DNA of 64,000 bases, taken from NCBI GenBank assembly GCA_035575135.1, contig DATLYE010000033.1, positions 1-64,000 of the forward strand, in the 5' to 3' direction. The position numbers and the translations under genes were made by a program. Under the pieces are notes generated by a model. That model was given only the letters and a program-made list of their open reading frames with translations, made no database searches and was not told the DNA's origin. Positions 26,245 to 35,141 of this stretch are shown piece after piece (the first letter of the stretch is position 1; the number at the start of each line of letters is the position of its first letter). Source of the DNA: JANWXD01 sp035575135 (GTDB taxonomy: Bacteria; Acidobacteriota; Terriglobia; Bryobacterales; Bryobacteraceae).

Positions 26245-27312
26245 CTACGGCTGCGGCTCTCCGAGTTTGACGAGCTCGCTTTCACGCACCGATCGCCGCG
26301 GCGGTTGGAGCAACTTTGCCGGCAGGCGCGAGAAATAAGCCAGGCGCTCGATCCACGGCAGAAGACGGCGCACCGTGCGGCCATGGAGTACCAGGCTCCC
26401 GGCGACGAGCAACGGATGGGGAATCGTGGTGCAGCAGCGGGAGCAGATGCTGATCTCTCCGGCGCGGCCCTCGACGTGAAGGCGGCGCATGCGCTCCATC
26501 TCAGGCGCATTCCAGATCTCCGCCACGGGCCGCTCGCCGATGCGCCCGACCGGCTTGCCCCCGAGCATGTAGCTCTGGCAGCAGGGATAGACGTCGCCGT
26601 TGTGTTTGATGTACAACGGGCCGCGCCACAGGTAATGGCACGGATGTCTCCAGTCGGACGGATCGTGGCCGGCTTCCGGGCGCAGCAGATTGGTCTCGTC
26701 CTCCTTGATGCGGACTTGGTCCACACCCGGCACGCGGCTCCAGAAACGGATGAATTCTTCCACTTCCCCGGCGTTGCGCTCCATGCGGACCATCTGGACC
26801 ACGACGTGGACTCGGGCCCGGCGCTCGTGTTTCATCCGCGCAAAACGAACGAAGTTGTCGCGGACCTTCTCGAAACGGGCGCCCTTGCGGTAGTACTCGA
26901 AGGTCTCTTTGGTCGCGCCGTCGAAGCTGAGCGTGATGTGCTCGAGGGGCGAGCGCAACAGCCGGTCGGCCGTGGACTCGTCCAGGAACGTGCCGTTCGT
27001 GGACAGCAGCGTCGAAATGTTATGGCGCGCGCAGTATTCGATGCGTTCGAAGATGCGCGGGTCCATGAATGGCTCGCCCAGCCCGATCAGCATCATGTGC
27101 TCGGCGGCGGGAGCGGATTCCGCCACCAGGCGTTCGAAGATCTCCTGCGCCATGTCTTCCTTGGGCTGTTTGAACGTCTCGCGGGGGCACATCGGGCAGT
27201 AGAGGTTGCATTTGGCGGTCGTCTCGACGATGTACTCGACGGGACGGCCCCGCAAACGGGTGCGGCCTCGCAGGTACTCCCACAGCAAGGTGGCACGGTT
27301 CCACGCGCCCAT
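26245..27312 (-). CDS. radical SAM protein with SPASM-like C-terminal cluster domain
   Basis: A 355-residue enzyme. The SAM/4Fe-4S motif is CNLYCPMC at residues ~35-42. The TIM-barrel part includes IGLGEPFMDPRIFERIEYC and LLSTNGTFLDE, the usual GGEP- and TNG-like elements. A second Cys set (DVYPCCQSY and ICSRCC) indicates a SPASM-like auxiliary cluster domain. This type modifies peptides, or matures enzymes and cofactors; no precursor peptide gene is recognised nearby, so the substrate is unknown. Start ATG 27312 has AAGGAAC 8 nt upstream and TAGAAT (plus 27327-27332) as -10. It is divergent from the epimerase-like gene. Confidence 0.85.
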   Translation of the reverse strand: MGAWNRATLLWEYLRGRTRLRGRPVEYIVETTAKCNLYCPMCPRETFKQPKEDMAQEIFERLVAESAPAAEHMMLIGLGEPFMDPRIFERIEYCARHNISTLLSTNGTFLDESTADRLLRSPLEHITLSFDGATKETFEYYRKGARFEKVRDNFVRFARMKHERRARVHVVVQMVRMERNAGEVEEFIRFWSRVPGVDQVRIKEDETNLLRPEAGHDPSDWRHPCHYLWRGPLYIKHNGDVYPCCQSYMLGGKPVGRIGERPVAEIWNAPEMERMRRLHVEGRAGEISICSRCCTTIPHPLLVAGSLVLHGRTVRRLLPWIERLAYFSRLPAKLLQPPRRSVRESELVKLGEPQP

Positions 27313-27357
27313 GGAAATGTTCCTTCATTCTAGCGCCCCGGCGGCCGCTCAAGGATG

Positions 27358-27363
27358 TACAAT
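27358..27363 (+). promoter_or_regulatory. -10 box with very short leader
   Basis: TACAAT at 27358-27363 lies 9 nt before GTG 27373. The mRNA of the following gene would be leaderless or nearly so. Confidence 0.45.
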
Positions 27364-27372
27364 GGCGGGGCC

Positions 27373-28275
27373 GTGAAGATCCTACTGACGGGCGGAACGG
27401 GCTTCATCGGGAGGCGGCTGGCACGGCGCCTGGCGGCGGACGGGCATACGCTGCACCTGCTGGTGCGACCGGGACGGACGGGAATCGGGCCGTCGGTGGA
27501 ATGCTCGGTGTGGGACGTCCTGGCGGGAGATCCCCCTTCGGCCGCGCTGGCGGGCGTGGATGCGGTCATTCACCTGGCCGGGGAGCCGGTGGCGCAGCGC
27601 TGGACGCCGGAAACCAAACGCCGCATCCGCGAGAGCAGGGTCGGCGCCACACGGCGCCTGGTGGCGGCGCTGGCCACGCTCGAGCGGCGGCCGCGCGTGC
27701 TGGTCTCCGCATCGGCGATCGGTTATTACGGATCGCGTGGCGACGAGGTCCTGACGGAAACCTCACCCCCGGGCCGGGGGTTCTTGCCGGAAGTGTGCGT
27801 AGCCTGGGAGCAGGCGGCGGCCGAGGCCGAAGCGCTCGGTTTGCGCGTCGTGCGCTTGCGGATCGGGATCGTAATGGGACCCGAAGGCGGCGCCCTGGCC
27901 CGCATGCTGCCGCCGTTTCGCATGGGTTTGGGCGGGCGTTTGGGGTCGGGATCGCAGTGGATGTCGTGGATTCACGTCGAAGATCTGGTGGACTTGATCC
28001 GCTTTGCGCTCGCTTCGGAGGACGCGGCGGGCGCGCTGAACGCCGTCGCTCCTAACCCGGTCCGCAATTCCGAATTCGCCGCGATACTGGGGAAAACGCT
28101 CCGGCGACCGGCAGCCGTGCCGACTCCGGCGGCCGCTCTGAAGCTGCTCTTCGGGCAGATGGCCGAGGAGGTCCTGCTGGCCAGCCAGCGTGTCGTCCCC
28201 GAGGCGGCCCGCCAGGCGGGCTTTTCCTTTCGGTTTCCCGAGCTGGAGCCGGCTCTCCGCGATCTGCTCCGATAG
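27373..28275 (+). CDS. TIGR01777/YfcH-type NAD(P)-binding epimerase-like protein
   Basis: A 300-residue extended short-chain dehydrogenase (SDR39U1 type). The NAD(P) site is ILLTGGTGFIGRRLARRL at the very N-terminus, so GTG 27373 is preferred over the ATG 18 nt upstream. VIHLAGEPVAQRWTPETKR and the active-site region SASAIGYYGSRGDEVLTE (Tyr in YYG) match the family. SDR39U1 proteins are widespread; the substrate is unknown, and a link to cell division has been suggested in cyanobacteria and plastids. The domain is complete, ending with a DUF1731-like tail (RQAGFSFRFPELEPALRDLL). Confidence 0.86.
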   Translation: MKILLTGGTGFIGRRLARRLAADGHTLHLLVRPGRTGIGPSVECSVWDVLAGDPPSAALAGVDAVIHLAGEPVAQRWTPETKRRIRESRVGATRRLVAALATLERRPRVLVSASAIGYYGSRGDEVLTETSPPGRGFLPEVCVAWEQAAAEAEALGLRVVRLRIGIVMGPEGGALARMLPPFRMGLGGRLGSGSQWMSWIHVEDLVDLIRFALASEDAAGALNAVAPNPVRNSEFAAILGKTLRRPAAVPTPAAALKLLFGQMAEEVLLASQRVVPEAARQAGFSFRFPELEPALRDLLR

Positions 28276-28281
28276 TACAAT
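28276..28281 (+). promoter_or_regulatory. -10 box for a leaderless transcript
   Basis: TACAAT at 28276-28281 overlaps the previous gene's stop region and sits 6 nt before ATG 28288. The expected +1 falls on the start codon. Confidence 0.5.
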
Positions 28282-28287
28282 CACCGC

Positions 28288-29853
28288 ATGCGTCATCGCG
28301 CAGCGGGGATCGCGTTTCTGGCCGCGGCGAGTCTGCTGTTCGGAGCCGGCGGGCCGACGCGGCCGATACCGGTTGAGGAACTGCGGGACCGCATCGCGGG
28401 CGGCTGGGCGGGCCAGATGATCGGGGTCAGCTTCGGCGCACCCACCGAATTTCGCTGGCTCGGCCAGATCATCCCGCCCGAGGCCCTGCCCACCTGGACG
28501 CCGGACCGGGTGCGCAACGCCCTCAATCAGGACGACCTGTACGTGGACATGACGTTCGCGCAGGTGCTGGATGAGAAGGGCCTGGATGCCACGACCGAGG
28601 ATTTCGCCGCCATGTTTCGCCAGGCGCGTTACTCGCTCTGGCACGCCAACCTGGCGGCGCGGCGCGCGTTGAAGCGCGGCGTGCCCGCTCATCTGGCGGG
28701 AACGCCCCGCTATAACGCTCACGCGAACGACATTGACTTCCAGATCGAGGCGGATTTTATCGGCCTGATGGCGCCCGGCTTGCCGCGCGCCTCCAATGAT
28801 TTGTGCCTGCGCGCCGGGCGCGTCATGAATTATGGCGACGGCATTTACGGCGGCATGTTCGTTTCGGCAATGTACGCCGCCGCGTTTTTCGAGCGCGATC
28901 CGCGGAAGGTGGTGGAAGCTGGACTCGCGGTGCTGCCCCGCAAGAGCCCCTACGCACGGCTTATCGCCGACGTGCTCGCCTGGTCCAGGCAGTATCCGCG
29001 CGACTGGCAGAAGGTCTGGGAGCTCATCCAGCGCAAGTGGGACCGCCGGGATCCGTGTCCGGCCGGAGCTCTGCGCCCGTTCAATATTGACGCTAAGCTG
29101 AACGGGGCGTACGTGGCGCTCGGCCTGCTGTACGGCGGCGGCGACTTCCGAAAGACCCTGGAAATTGCCACGCGGGCCGGCCAGGACTCCGACTGCAATC
29201 CGGCCAGCGCAGCAGGTGTACTGGGCGTGATGCTGGGTTACCGGCGCATTCCCGAGGAGTGGAAAGCCGGGATTGAAGCGATCGCCGACGAGAAATTTCA
29301 GTACACGGAATACACATTCCGCACGATTGTCGCCAGCACGGAAAGACGCGCCATCGCACTCGCCGAGCGGCTCGGTGGGCGGCTGGAAGGCGACAGGCTT
29401 TACGTACCGCTTCAAGAGCCGGAGTCCGCCAAACTCGAGGTCTGGGATGACTACGGCTCACCGGTGGAGCGGATCGGCGTCACCGACAAGCGCTGGACAT
29501 GGACCGGCGGCTGGCAAACCCTTGAGTCCTCCCGGCGCGGACAGGCGGTCGCATCCAAGACGGCGGACTCCAAGGGGGCGGAAGCGGTCGTGAGCTTTTC
29601 GGGAACAGGCGCCATCCTCACGGGACCTTACCTCCCCGACGGGGGCAAGGCGGAGATCTACCTGGACGGCAAACTCGATAGGGTCGTGGACGTGTATTCC
29701 GATGAGAAGGCGGCTAAGGGAGCTGAGGCGGTCTGGCATGCCTTCGGACTGAAGCCGGGACGCCACACGCTTCGGATCGTGGTACTGCGAGAGCCGTATC
29801 CGGGAAGTGCCGGTGCGAAGGTCACGCTCGAGGACCTCGTCGTCTTCCGTTAG
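28288..29853 (+). CDS. exported ADP-ribosylglycohydrolase-family protein with C-terminal beta domain
   Basis: A 521-residue protein. The N-terminus (AGIAFLAAASLLFGAG) is a signal peptide. Residues about 30-340 form the all-helical ADP-ribosylglycohydrolase (DraG) fold: GGWAGQMIGVSFGAPTEF, then QDDLYVDMTF (metal-binding acidic cluster), and RAGQDSDCNPASAAGVLG in the place of the GxDTDTxAA motif. The C-terminal ~170 residues look like a beta-sandwich binding module. DraG enzymes remove ADP-ribose from proteins or small molecules, but exported relatives are poorly studied and may act on nucleoside- or sugar-linked substrates. One acidic position of the DTDT motif is Cys here. Confidence 0.82.
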   Translation: MRHRAAGIAFLAAASLLFGAGGPTRPIPVEELRDRIAGGWAGQMIGVSFGAPTEFRWLGQIIPPEALPTWTPDRVRNALNQDDLYVDMTFAQVLDEKGLDATTEDFAAMFRQARYSLWHANLAARRALKRGVPAHLAGTPRYNAHANDIDFQIEADFIGLMAPGLPRASNDLCLRAGRVMNYGDGIYGGMFVSAMYAAAFFERDPRKVVEAGLAVLPRKSPYARLIADVLAWSRQYPRDWQKVWELIQRKWDRRDPCPAGALRPFNIDAKLNGAYVALGLLYGGGDFRKTLEIATRAGQDSDCNPASAAGVLGVMLGYRRIPEEWKAGIEAIADEKFQYTEYTFRTIVASTERRAIALAERLGGRLEGDRLYVPLQEPESAKLEVWDDYGSPVERIGVTDKRWTWTGGWQTLESSRRGQAVASKTADSKGAEAVVSFSGTGAILTGPYLPDGGKAEIYLDGKLDRVVDVYSDEKAAKGAEAVWHAFGLKPGRHTLRIVVLREPYPGSAGAKVTLEDLVVFR

Positions 29854-29889
29854 GAATCAGGGGTGGGCGGTCCTGGGCGCGGGACCAGG

Positions 29890-31140
29890 CTACCGGGGTC
29901 GCTGGCGGGGCCGGTAGGAGAAGCTCCTCCAGTCTGGGGCGGCCAGGCCGTTCAGGTCCCAGACCATTCTGCCGGCGCGGATGGTGAGTTCCGCCGCCAG
30001 GCGCTGGTCGCCCGCATGACGCGCCCCGGCCGCGTCCAGGAATCCGAACGCGCCGCGCTCCAGGCGCAGGACGGTAACATCGGCGACGGCTCCGGGATCC
30101 AGGTGTCCGAGTTCGGGGTGCCGAATCGCCTGCGCGGGTGCCCACGTGGACATGCGGATCACCTCAGCGAGCGGAACGCCGAGGATCAGCATCTTCGACA
30201 TCACGTTCAGCATGTCCTTCATGCCGGCGTTCATGCTTCCGCTGTGCAGGTCGGTGGAGATCGTATCGGGATAGAAGCCCTGCTCAAAAGCCGGGACGGC
30301 GATGTTCCAGTAAAAGCTGCCCGCGCCATGGCCGACGTCGAACAGGATGCCCCGCTTGCGCCCCGCCCACATGGCCGGGTTGAGCGTCTTGTCGGCCAGC
30401 AGCTCGGCCCGATGGCCCGAGTAGCAGTGCGTGTAGATATCACCCGCCCGGAGCTTGGCGGTGAGCAGCGTCGCGAGCGTGCGCTCTTCGCCGGTCCATC
30501 CGAAATCCACCATGACGGGAAGGCCGGCGGCACGGCCGGCTCGAACCGCGTTGTCCACATCCGTCCAGTCGTCCTTATCGTAGTGGGCGACTTTGAAGCC
30601 GACGATGAGGCCGGGATGGGCGCGTGCCGCGCGGGCGGCCTCTGCCGGATCCATGTCGTCCACATTGTTTTCACCCCCGGCCGACATGCCCAGACCGCCG
30701 ATGTTCAGAAACGCCAGCACGCGCGTGCGGGCACGCTCGATGATGCGCTGGCGAAAATCGGCAAAGTTGCGCCAGCCCGAGGTCCCGGCGTCTACCATCG
30801 TGGTCACGCCGCTGCGGAAGGAGAAGGCATCGGGCTGGACGCTGCTGTCGCCCGCCAGCCCTTGCCTGCCCGTCCCGGTATAGACATGCACGTGTATGTC
30901 AATCAGGCCGGGCGTCACGTAGAGGCCCGGGACATGCACCACCCGGCGCGCCTCGGCCGCCGGGATGCTGTCTGCGAGCCGCGCGATCTTGTCACCCCGG
31001 ATCGCCACGTCCATGACGCGGTCAATCTTGTTTTTGGGATCAATCACGTGGCCGCCCTTGAGCAGCAAATCGTAGGGCTGCGCCGCAAGCAGGCCGGCAA
31101 AAAAGGGGACACACCAGGCTGACAGATTTTTGCTTCTCAT
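29890..31140 (-). CDS. amidohydrolase-superfamily metallohydrolase (dihydroorotase-like), exported
   Basis: A protein of about 416 residues. The preferred start is ATG 31140, which overlaps the guaA stop in ATGA. The N-terminus (SAWCVPFFAGLLAAQ) is a plausible signal peptide, so a periplasmic location is likely. Amidohydrolase ligands are visible: GLIDIHVHV (HxH), GFKVAHYD (candidate carboxylated Lys), IYTHCYSGH and STDLHSG (catalytic Asp). It resembles the amidohydrolase/deacetylase group; the substrate is unknown. Coupling to guaA is unexpected, as an exported hydrolase has no evident role in GMP synthesis. Confidence 0.85.
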   Translation of the reverse strand: MRSKNLSAWCVPFFAGLLAAQPYDLLLKGGHVIDPKNKIDRVMDVAIRGDKIARLADSIPAAEARRVVHVPGLYVTPGLIDIHVHVYTGTGRQGLAGDSSVQPDAFSFRSGVTTMVDAGTSGWRNFADFRQRIIERARTRVLAFLNIGGLGMSAGGENNVDDMDPAEAARAARAHPGLIVGFKVAHYDKDDWTDVDNAVRAGRAAGLPVMVDFGWTGEERTLATLLTAKLRAGDIYTHCYSGHRAELLADKTLNPAMWAGRKRGILFDVGHGAGSFYWNIAVPAFEQGFYPDTISTDLHSGSMNAGMKDMLNVMSKMLILGVPLAEVIRMSTWAPAQAIRHPELGHLDPGAVADVTVLRLERGAFGFLDAAGARHAGDQRLAAELTIRAGRMVWDLNGLAAPDWRSFSYRPRQRPR

Positions 31141-32960
31141 TCCCATTCGATGGTGGCGGGGGGCTTGTGCGTCAGATCGTAGAAGACGGCACACACCCCG
31201 TCCAGGGCCAGCAGTCGGTTCGTGATTTCGCCAAGCAAGCCGGCGGGCATGCTCACCGATTGGGCTGTCATCCCATCCACACTGTGCACCGGGCGGAGCA
31301 CCACGGATTCGGGACGTCCCGGCACCCCTACGGGGACGAGAATCACCGGAAACTGCCAGACATTGCGGTCGAATCCCGACTCCGCCGACAGCCGCCGCAC
31401 GATCGCATCAACACGGCGCAATAGTTCGAGCCGGTCTTCGGACAGTGCCGCCGGAAACACGCGCATGGCCGCCAGGGGCGCCGTCGCTTTCGCCAGAGCC
31501 ACGATGCGGTTGATCCCTGCAAGGCGGTTGATTCGTTCGGTGGCGGCAGCCTGAAGGTCCGCCTCCGGCGAGGGATAACGATCCAGGGCCAGCACGTGCG
31601 CATACGTTCGCGAATCCCCCTGCACCCCCACGGACCGGACCGGCAGCAGCCACCCGTCTTCGAACGGTACGACGGGCGCCTCCGTTTCGGAGCACAGGCA
31701 CCGGATCGCCAGACCCGGGCCGGGGAAGGGATGTCGCTCCAGCAGAGCCTCCGGAAGCCCGAGCTCCCGCCCGATCTCCCGAACCTCATCTTTGTAGAAC
31801 GACGCCAGCGGTTCGACCACCCGCCCGGATTCGATGAGCTTCTGAATTCCCGGAACACGGTTGTGATGAGTCTTGATTACGGAAGCCTTCTCGGTACCGC
31901 CGGATTCGATCGTGTCCGGGTAGATCGTCCCTTGACCCAGGATCCATTGCCCCTCGACAAAGTGGTGGGACTCGATAATCTCTTGCTGAATGGCGACGAA
32001 TTCTTCGCCAATGATGCGGCGCTTCTGCTCCGGATCCCGGACACCGGCCAGCACCGACAGAAAGCGGCTTCGCGCGTCCACGATTTCCAATGCATCGGTG
32101 TCGAACGCAGAGCACAAGCCCCGCACGAACTCGGTTTCGCCCTCGCGCATCAGTCCGGTGTCTACATAGATGCCGCGGACCCGGTGCGGCCCCAATGTCT
32201 TGAGGCACAGCAGGAAGGCCACGCTGGAATCCACGCCGCCGCTCGTGAAGAAGAAAACGTTGCGTTGCCCCACGGTCCGGCGGATGGATTGCTGCACAAG
32301 GGGAAGGCGGCACTTGGGATCCCAGTCCTTCTGGCAGCCGCAGACCCCGAACAAGAAGTTCGCCAGCATCTGGAGGCCGTACGTCGTGTGGACCACCTCG
32401 GGATGAAACTGCACCCCGAACAGGCCCCGCTCCGGCGCCGACATGGCGGCAACCTCACAGGCTGCGGTGCTTCCGGCAACCCGAAACCCTGCCGGCACGA
32501 CCCTGACCGTGTCGCGGTGACTCATCCAGATCTGCTGGCGCCGGGGAAGATCCCGGAACAACGGGTCCGAAGGCTCGCGGATTTCGAGAAAGGCCAGCCC
32601 GTACTCGCCCTTTTCGCCCCGCTCTACCACCCCTCCCAGGAGGTGGGCCATCAGCTGAAGCCCGTAACAGATGCCCAGCACGGGCACCGGCTGCCGGAAC
32701 AGGCCCGGATCTACCGTGGGGCTGCCCGACTCGTAGACGCTGCTGGGGCCTCCGGAGATGATCACGCCCTTCTTTTCCCGCAGCAACTCGGAGGGTGTTT
32801 CACTGGGGAGCACCTCGGCATACACGCCGAGTTCGCGCACTTTCCGGGCGATCAGATGGCAGTACTGGCCCCCTGCGTCCAGGACGGCGATTTGGGCTTT
32901 CGGAGCTGTCGGCGCCGGACGCTCCTCCGCGGCGGTGCTACTTGGCCAGGCGGCGGACAA
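31137..32960 (-). CDS. guaA: GMP synthase (glutamine-hydrolysing), long eukaryote-like form
   Basis: About 607 residues. The N-terminal class I GATase has GICYG (nucleophile Cys) and VQFHPEV (His/Glu); the ATP-pyrophosphatase has SGGVDSS and IKTHHN, then HPFPGPGLAIRCLC. It makes GMP from XMP with glutamine and ATP. The dimerisation region is some 70 residues longer than in E. coli GuaA and reads LLPVRSVGVQGDSRTY, then FDRNVWQFPVILVP before ending IEWE, closely following the layout of the animal enzyme. The start is inferred: TTG 32960 is the nearest in-frame start and overlaps ctpA by 23 nt; GGAGGAG occurs further in but no start follows it. Confidence 0.9.
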   Translation of the reverse strand: MSAAWPSSTAAEERPAPTAPKAQIAVLDAGGQYCHLIARKVRELGVYAEVLPSETPSELLREKKGVIISGGPSSVYESGSPTVDPGLFRQPVPVLGICYGLQLMAHLLGGVVERGEKGEYGLAFLEIREPSDPLFRDLPRRQQIWMSHRDTVRVVPAGFRVAGSTAACEVAAMSAPERGLFGVQFHPEVVHTTYGLQMLANFLFGVCGCQKDWDPKCRLPLVQQSIRRTVGQRNVFFFTSGGVDSSVAFLLCLKTLGPHRVRGIYVDTGLMREGETEFVRGLCSAFDTDALEIVDARSRFLSVLAGVRDPEQKRRIIGEEFVAIQQEIIESHHFVEGQWILGQGTIYPDTIESGGTEKASVIKTHHNRVPGIQKLIESGRVVEPLASFYKDEVREIGRELGLPEALLERHPFPGPGLAIRCLCSETEAPVVPFEDGWLLPVRSVGVQGDSRTYAHVLALDRYPSPEADLQAAATERINRLAGINRIVALAKATAPLAAMRVFPAALSEDRLELLRRVDAIVRRLSAESGFDRNVWQFPVILVPVGVPGRPESVVLRPVHSVDGMTAQSVSMPAGLLGEITNRLLALDGVCAVFYDLTHKPPATIEWE

Positions 32961-34533
32961 TGAGCTTTCGCGTGTTCTCCAGTAGCGCGCGCGCCTTGGG
33001 CATGGCTTCAATCGCCTTGGCGACCACCGGATCCGACTCGATGGCCACCCGGCTGGCTTCATCCACGCCCACCGCAGTCGCGTACATCTCCCGCTTCAAC
33101 TCCGTTCGAATCCAGTCGCGGTGCTCGGCAAATTCAGCTTCCGTGAAGGAGACGCCCTGCTTGAGAAGGTACTGATGAAACTCTTCGAGCAACGTCTCGT
33201 CCGGCTCCCATCCCTTGGGCAGGGTGGCCGTCGCGCGCGTTCCAAAATACTTGGACGTGAAGTCGAAGAACGCGTATTTCCGCCTCAGCTCGATCTGGAA
33301 GCGGGTCGGCTTCGGCAGCACGACCTTTTCATCCGGCGCAATGCCTCCGCCGCCGTAAACCGTACGCCCCGAGTCGGTCATCCGGACGTCGTTGGGATTC
33401 TTCACATCCGAGTTCTTGCGGTAGTAGTAATCGAAAAACGACAGGCCTGCGTAGTCGCGCTGGATGAGGCGCCCGCTGGGTGTGTAGTACTTGGCCGTGG
33501 TCAGTGCCAGGCCGGTGTTTTCGGAAAGCGGGTAAACGGTCTGCACCAGTCCCTTGCCGAAGGTGTTGTCCCCCATGATCCAGGCGCGGTCATGGTCTTG
33601 CAGGGCCCCTGCCACGATTTCCGCTGCGGAGGCGGACTGATGGTCCACCAGAACGACAATGGGATAGCGGTAACCACCGTTGCCGCGCTTGGCCACGTAG
33701 GAACGCTCGGCGGAAGCCCGGCCGCGGTGAAATACGATGGTCTGGTTTTTCTGAAGGAATCGCTCCGCCACCGCCACCCCTTCGCTCAGCAGGCCGCCCG
33801 GGTTGCCGCGCAGATCCAGGATCAAACCGCGGATGTTCTGCTCACCCAGCCGCCGCAGGTTCTCGTCCACCTCGCGGCTCGTGTTCTCATTGAACTGCGA
33901 GATGTAGAGGTAGGCGATACCGGGGCGGATCCAGTAAGCGTCCGGGACGCTCTTGCGCGAGATCTCGTCGCGGATGATCTCGAACAACAGCGGCTGGGGG
34001 TTGCCCTCCCGCATGATCTCCACTTTGACCAGGGTGCCGCGGGGGCCTTTGAGCCGGTCGGCAACCTCCGGAGTTGTCAGTCCTTCCGTGGACTTGCCGT
34101 CCACGGAAACGATCACGTCGCCCGGGCGGAGACCGGCGCGGTAGGCGGGCGAACCGGTGAAAACCTCGACCACCAGCGTCTTATTATTCCGCGGGCCGAC
34201 TTTCATGCCCACGCCGAAGTAGTGGCCTCGCTGGTCTTCCTTTAGAAGCTGGTAGTCCCTGGGGTCAAAAAAGCTGGAGTGCGGGTCGAGCGTGCGCAAC
34301 ATTCCGGGAATCGCGCCCTTATAGATGGCACGCTCAGGGTCGAGCCGGTTGGCGAAGTTCTGCTCCACTAGGTCGTACACCATCGAGAAGGTGCGCAGGC
34401 TGGCGCGGAGATCGTCCTCATCGGACGCCGCAGCCGCCACTTGGCCACCGGCGGGTCCGTACACCCCGCCCAGCAGTGCAAAGAGCGCTACAAAAGATAC
34501 GATCACCCAGCCCGACCGTTTCGAGCCCTTCAT
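32938..34533 (-). CDS. S41 family C-terminal processing peptidase with PDZ domain
   Basis: A 531-residue periplasmic protease. The N-terminal helix (GWVIVSFVALFALLGGVYG) is a signal or anchor. A PDZ domain spans about residues 105-190 (GVGMKVGPR, AGLRPGDVIVSVDG). The S41 domain has LILDLRGNPGGLL, the nucleophile in HQSASAAEIVAGAL and the general base Lys in NTFGKGLVQT. These proteases trim or degrade periplasmic proteins from the C-terminus. TATAAT (minus strand, 34555-34550) lies 16 nt before the ATG. It is first in a ctpA-guaA-amidohydrolase overlapping gene string. Confidence 0.92.
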   Translation of the reverse strand: MKGSKRSGWVIVSFVALFALLGGVYGPAGGQVAAAASDEDDLRASLRTFSMVYDLVEQNFANRLDPERAIYKGAIPGMLRTLDPHSSFFDPRDYQLLKEDQRGHYFGVGMKVGPRNNKTLVVEVFTGSPAYRAGLRPGDVIVSVDGKSTEGLTTPEVADRLKGPRGTLVKVEIMREGNPQPLLFEIIRDEISRKSVPDAYWIRPGIAYLYISQFNENTSREVDENLRRLGEQNIRGLILDLRGNPGGLLSEGVAVAERFLQKNQTIVFHRGRASAERSYVAKRGNGGYRYPIVVLVDHQSASAAEIVAGALQDHDRAWIMGDNTFGKGLVQTVYPLSENTGLALTTAKYYTPSGRLIQRDYAGLSFFDYYYRKNSDVKNPNDVRMTDSGRTVYGGGGIAPDEKVVLPKPTRFQIELRRKYAFFDFTSKYFGTRATATLPKGWEPDETLLEEFHQYLLKQGVSFTEAEFAEHRDWIRTELKREMYATAVGVDEASRVAIESDPVVAKAIEAMPKARALLENTRKLIVRRLAK

Positions 34534-34586
34534 GATTCGCCCTTGCCTGATTATACCCCAAACCCGGGGGCGGCAGCCGGCCGAGG

Positions 34587-35102
34587 CTACACGGCGCGGC
34601 TGCGGCGCAGCAACATCGAAGACGGCTCGCTGCGAACGGTCTTCTTGGGCGGCGGCGTCAGCCGGCGCACCTGGTCGCTGACGCAGACCAGGAACATGGG
34701 CTGCCGCGCATTCTTGAGGATGTCTATCACCCGGTCCCGGGAGTCTTCCAGGTAGATGGATTTGCCATCCGTCAGCAGGTGGATCTCGGAATCGCCGCGC
34801 AGCACGTCAGCCAGCCGCCGTCCCATGTCCCGCTGCAGGTAGCGGATCACGCGGCGGAGCTTTTGCAGGGAGAAGCCTTTGCGGCGCAGTTCCGCAATCA
34901 GGGCGACTTCCAGAACTTCTTCGGCGCGGTAGATGCGCCGGTGTCCCTGGTGGCGCGGTGAGACGAGGTGCTGTTCGTCCCACCACTGCAACTGGCGGAG
35001 GCTTACGCGCGCGATCTTGGACACTTCACGAGTCGAGTAGGTAACTTCATCCGGTGAGATCGGGGGAGCAATTCGGGTTCGCTTTCGGTTGTCTTTCAGC
35101 AT
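34587..35102 (-). CDS. MerR-family transcriptional regulator
   Basis: A 171-residue regulator. A winged-helix MerR DNA-binding domain begins near residue 21 (TYSTREVSKIARVSLRQLQW, then GHRRIYRAEEVLEVALIAEL) and is followed by a dimerisation helix (KGFSLQKLRRVIRYLQRDMG). The C-terminal ~60 residues (LTDGKSIYLEDSRDRVIDIL) are not a known metal- or drug-binding domain and lack Cys pairs. Its own promoter has a dyad between -35 and -10 (see 35142-35169), so autoregulation is likely. It is 53 nt upstream of ctpA on the same strand. Confidence 0.85.
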   Translation of the reverse strand: MLKDNRKRTRIAPPISPDEVTYSTREVSKIARVSLRQLQWWDEQHLVSPRHQGHRRIYRAEEVLEVALIAELRRKGFSLQKLRRVIRYLQRDMGRRLADVLRGDSEIHLLTDGKSIYLEDSRDRVIDILKNARQPMFLVCVSDQVRRLTPPPKKTVRSEPSSMLLRRSRAV

Positions 35103-35141
35103 GAGTCAGAACTCTCTCCAGCCAGAGTGGCGACCCTACCG

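Noticed and set aside
26245..27312. Radical SAM gene considered as AmrS partner of the Memo-AMMECR1 fusion
   Set aside because: It has a SPASM-type second Cys set, and lies 6.5 kb away behind addB and addA on the opposite strand. AmrS has a different layout.
27763..29415. 550-codon minus-strand frame across two genes
   Set aside because: It spans the end of the epimerase-like gene and most of the glycohydrolase gene. No domain is visible.
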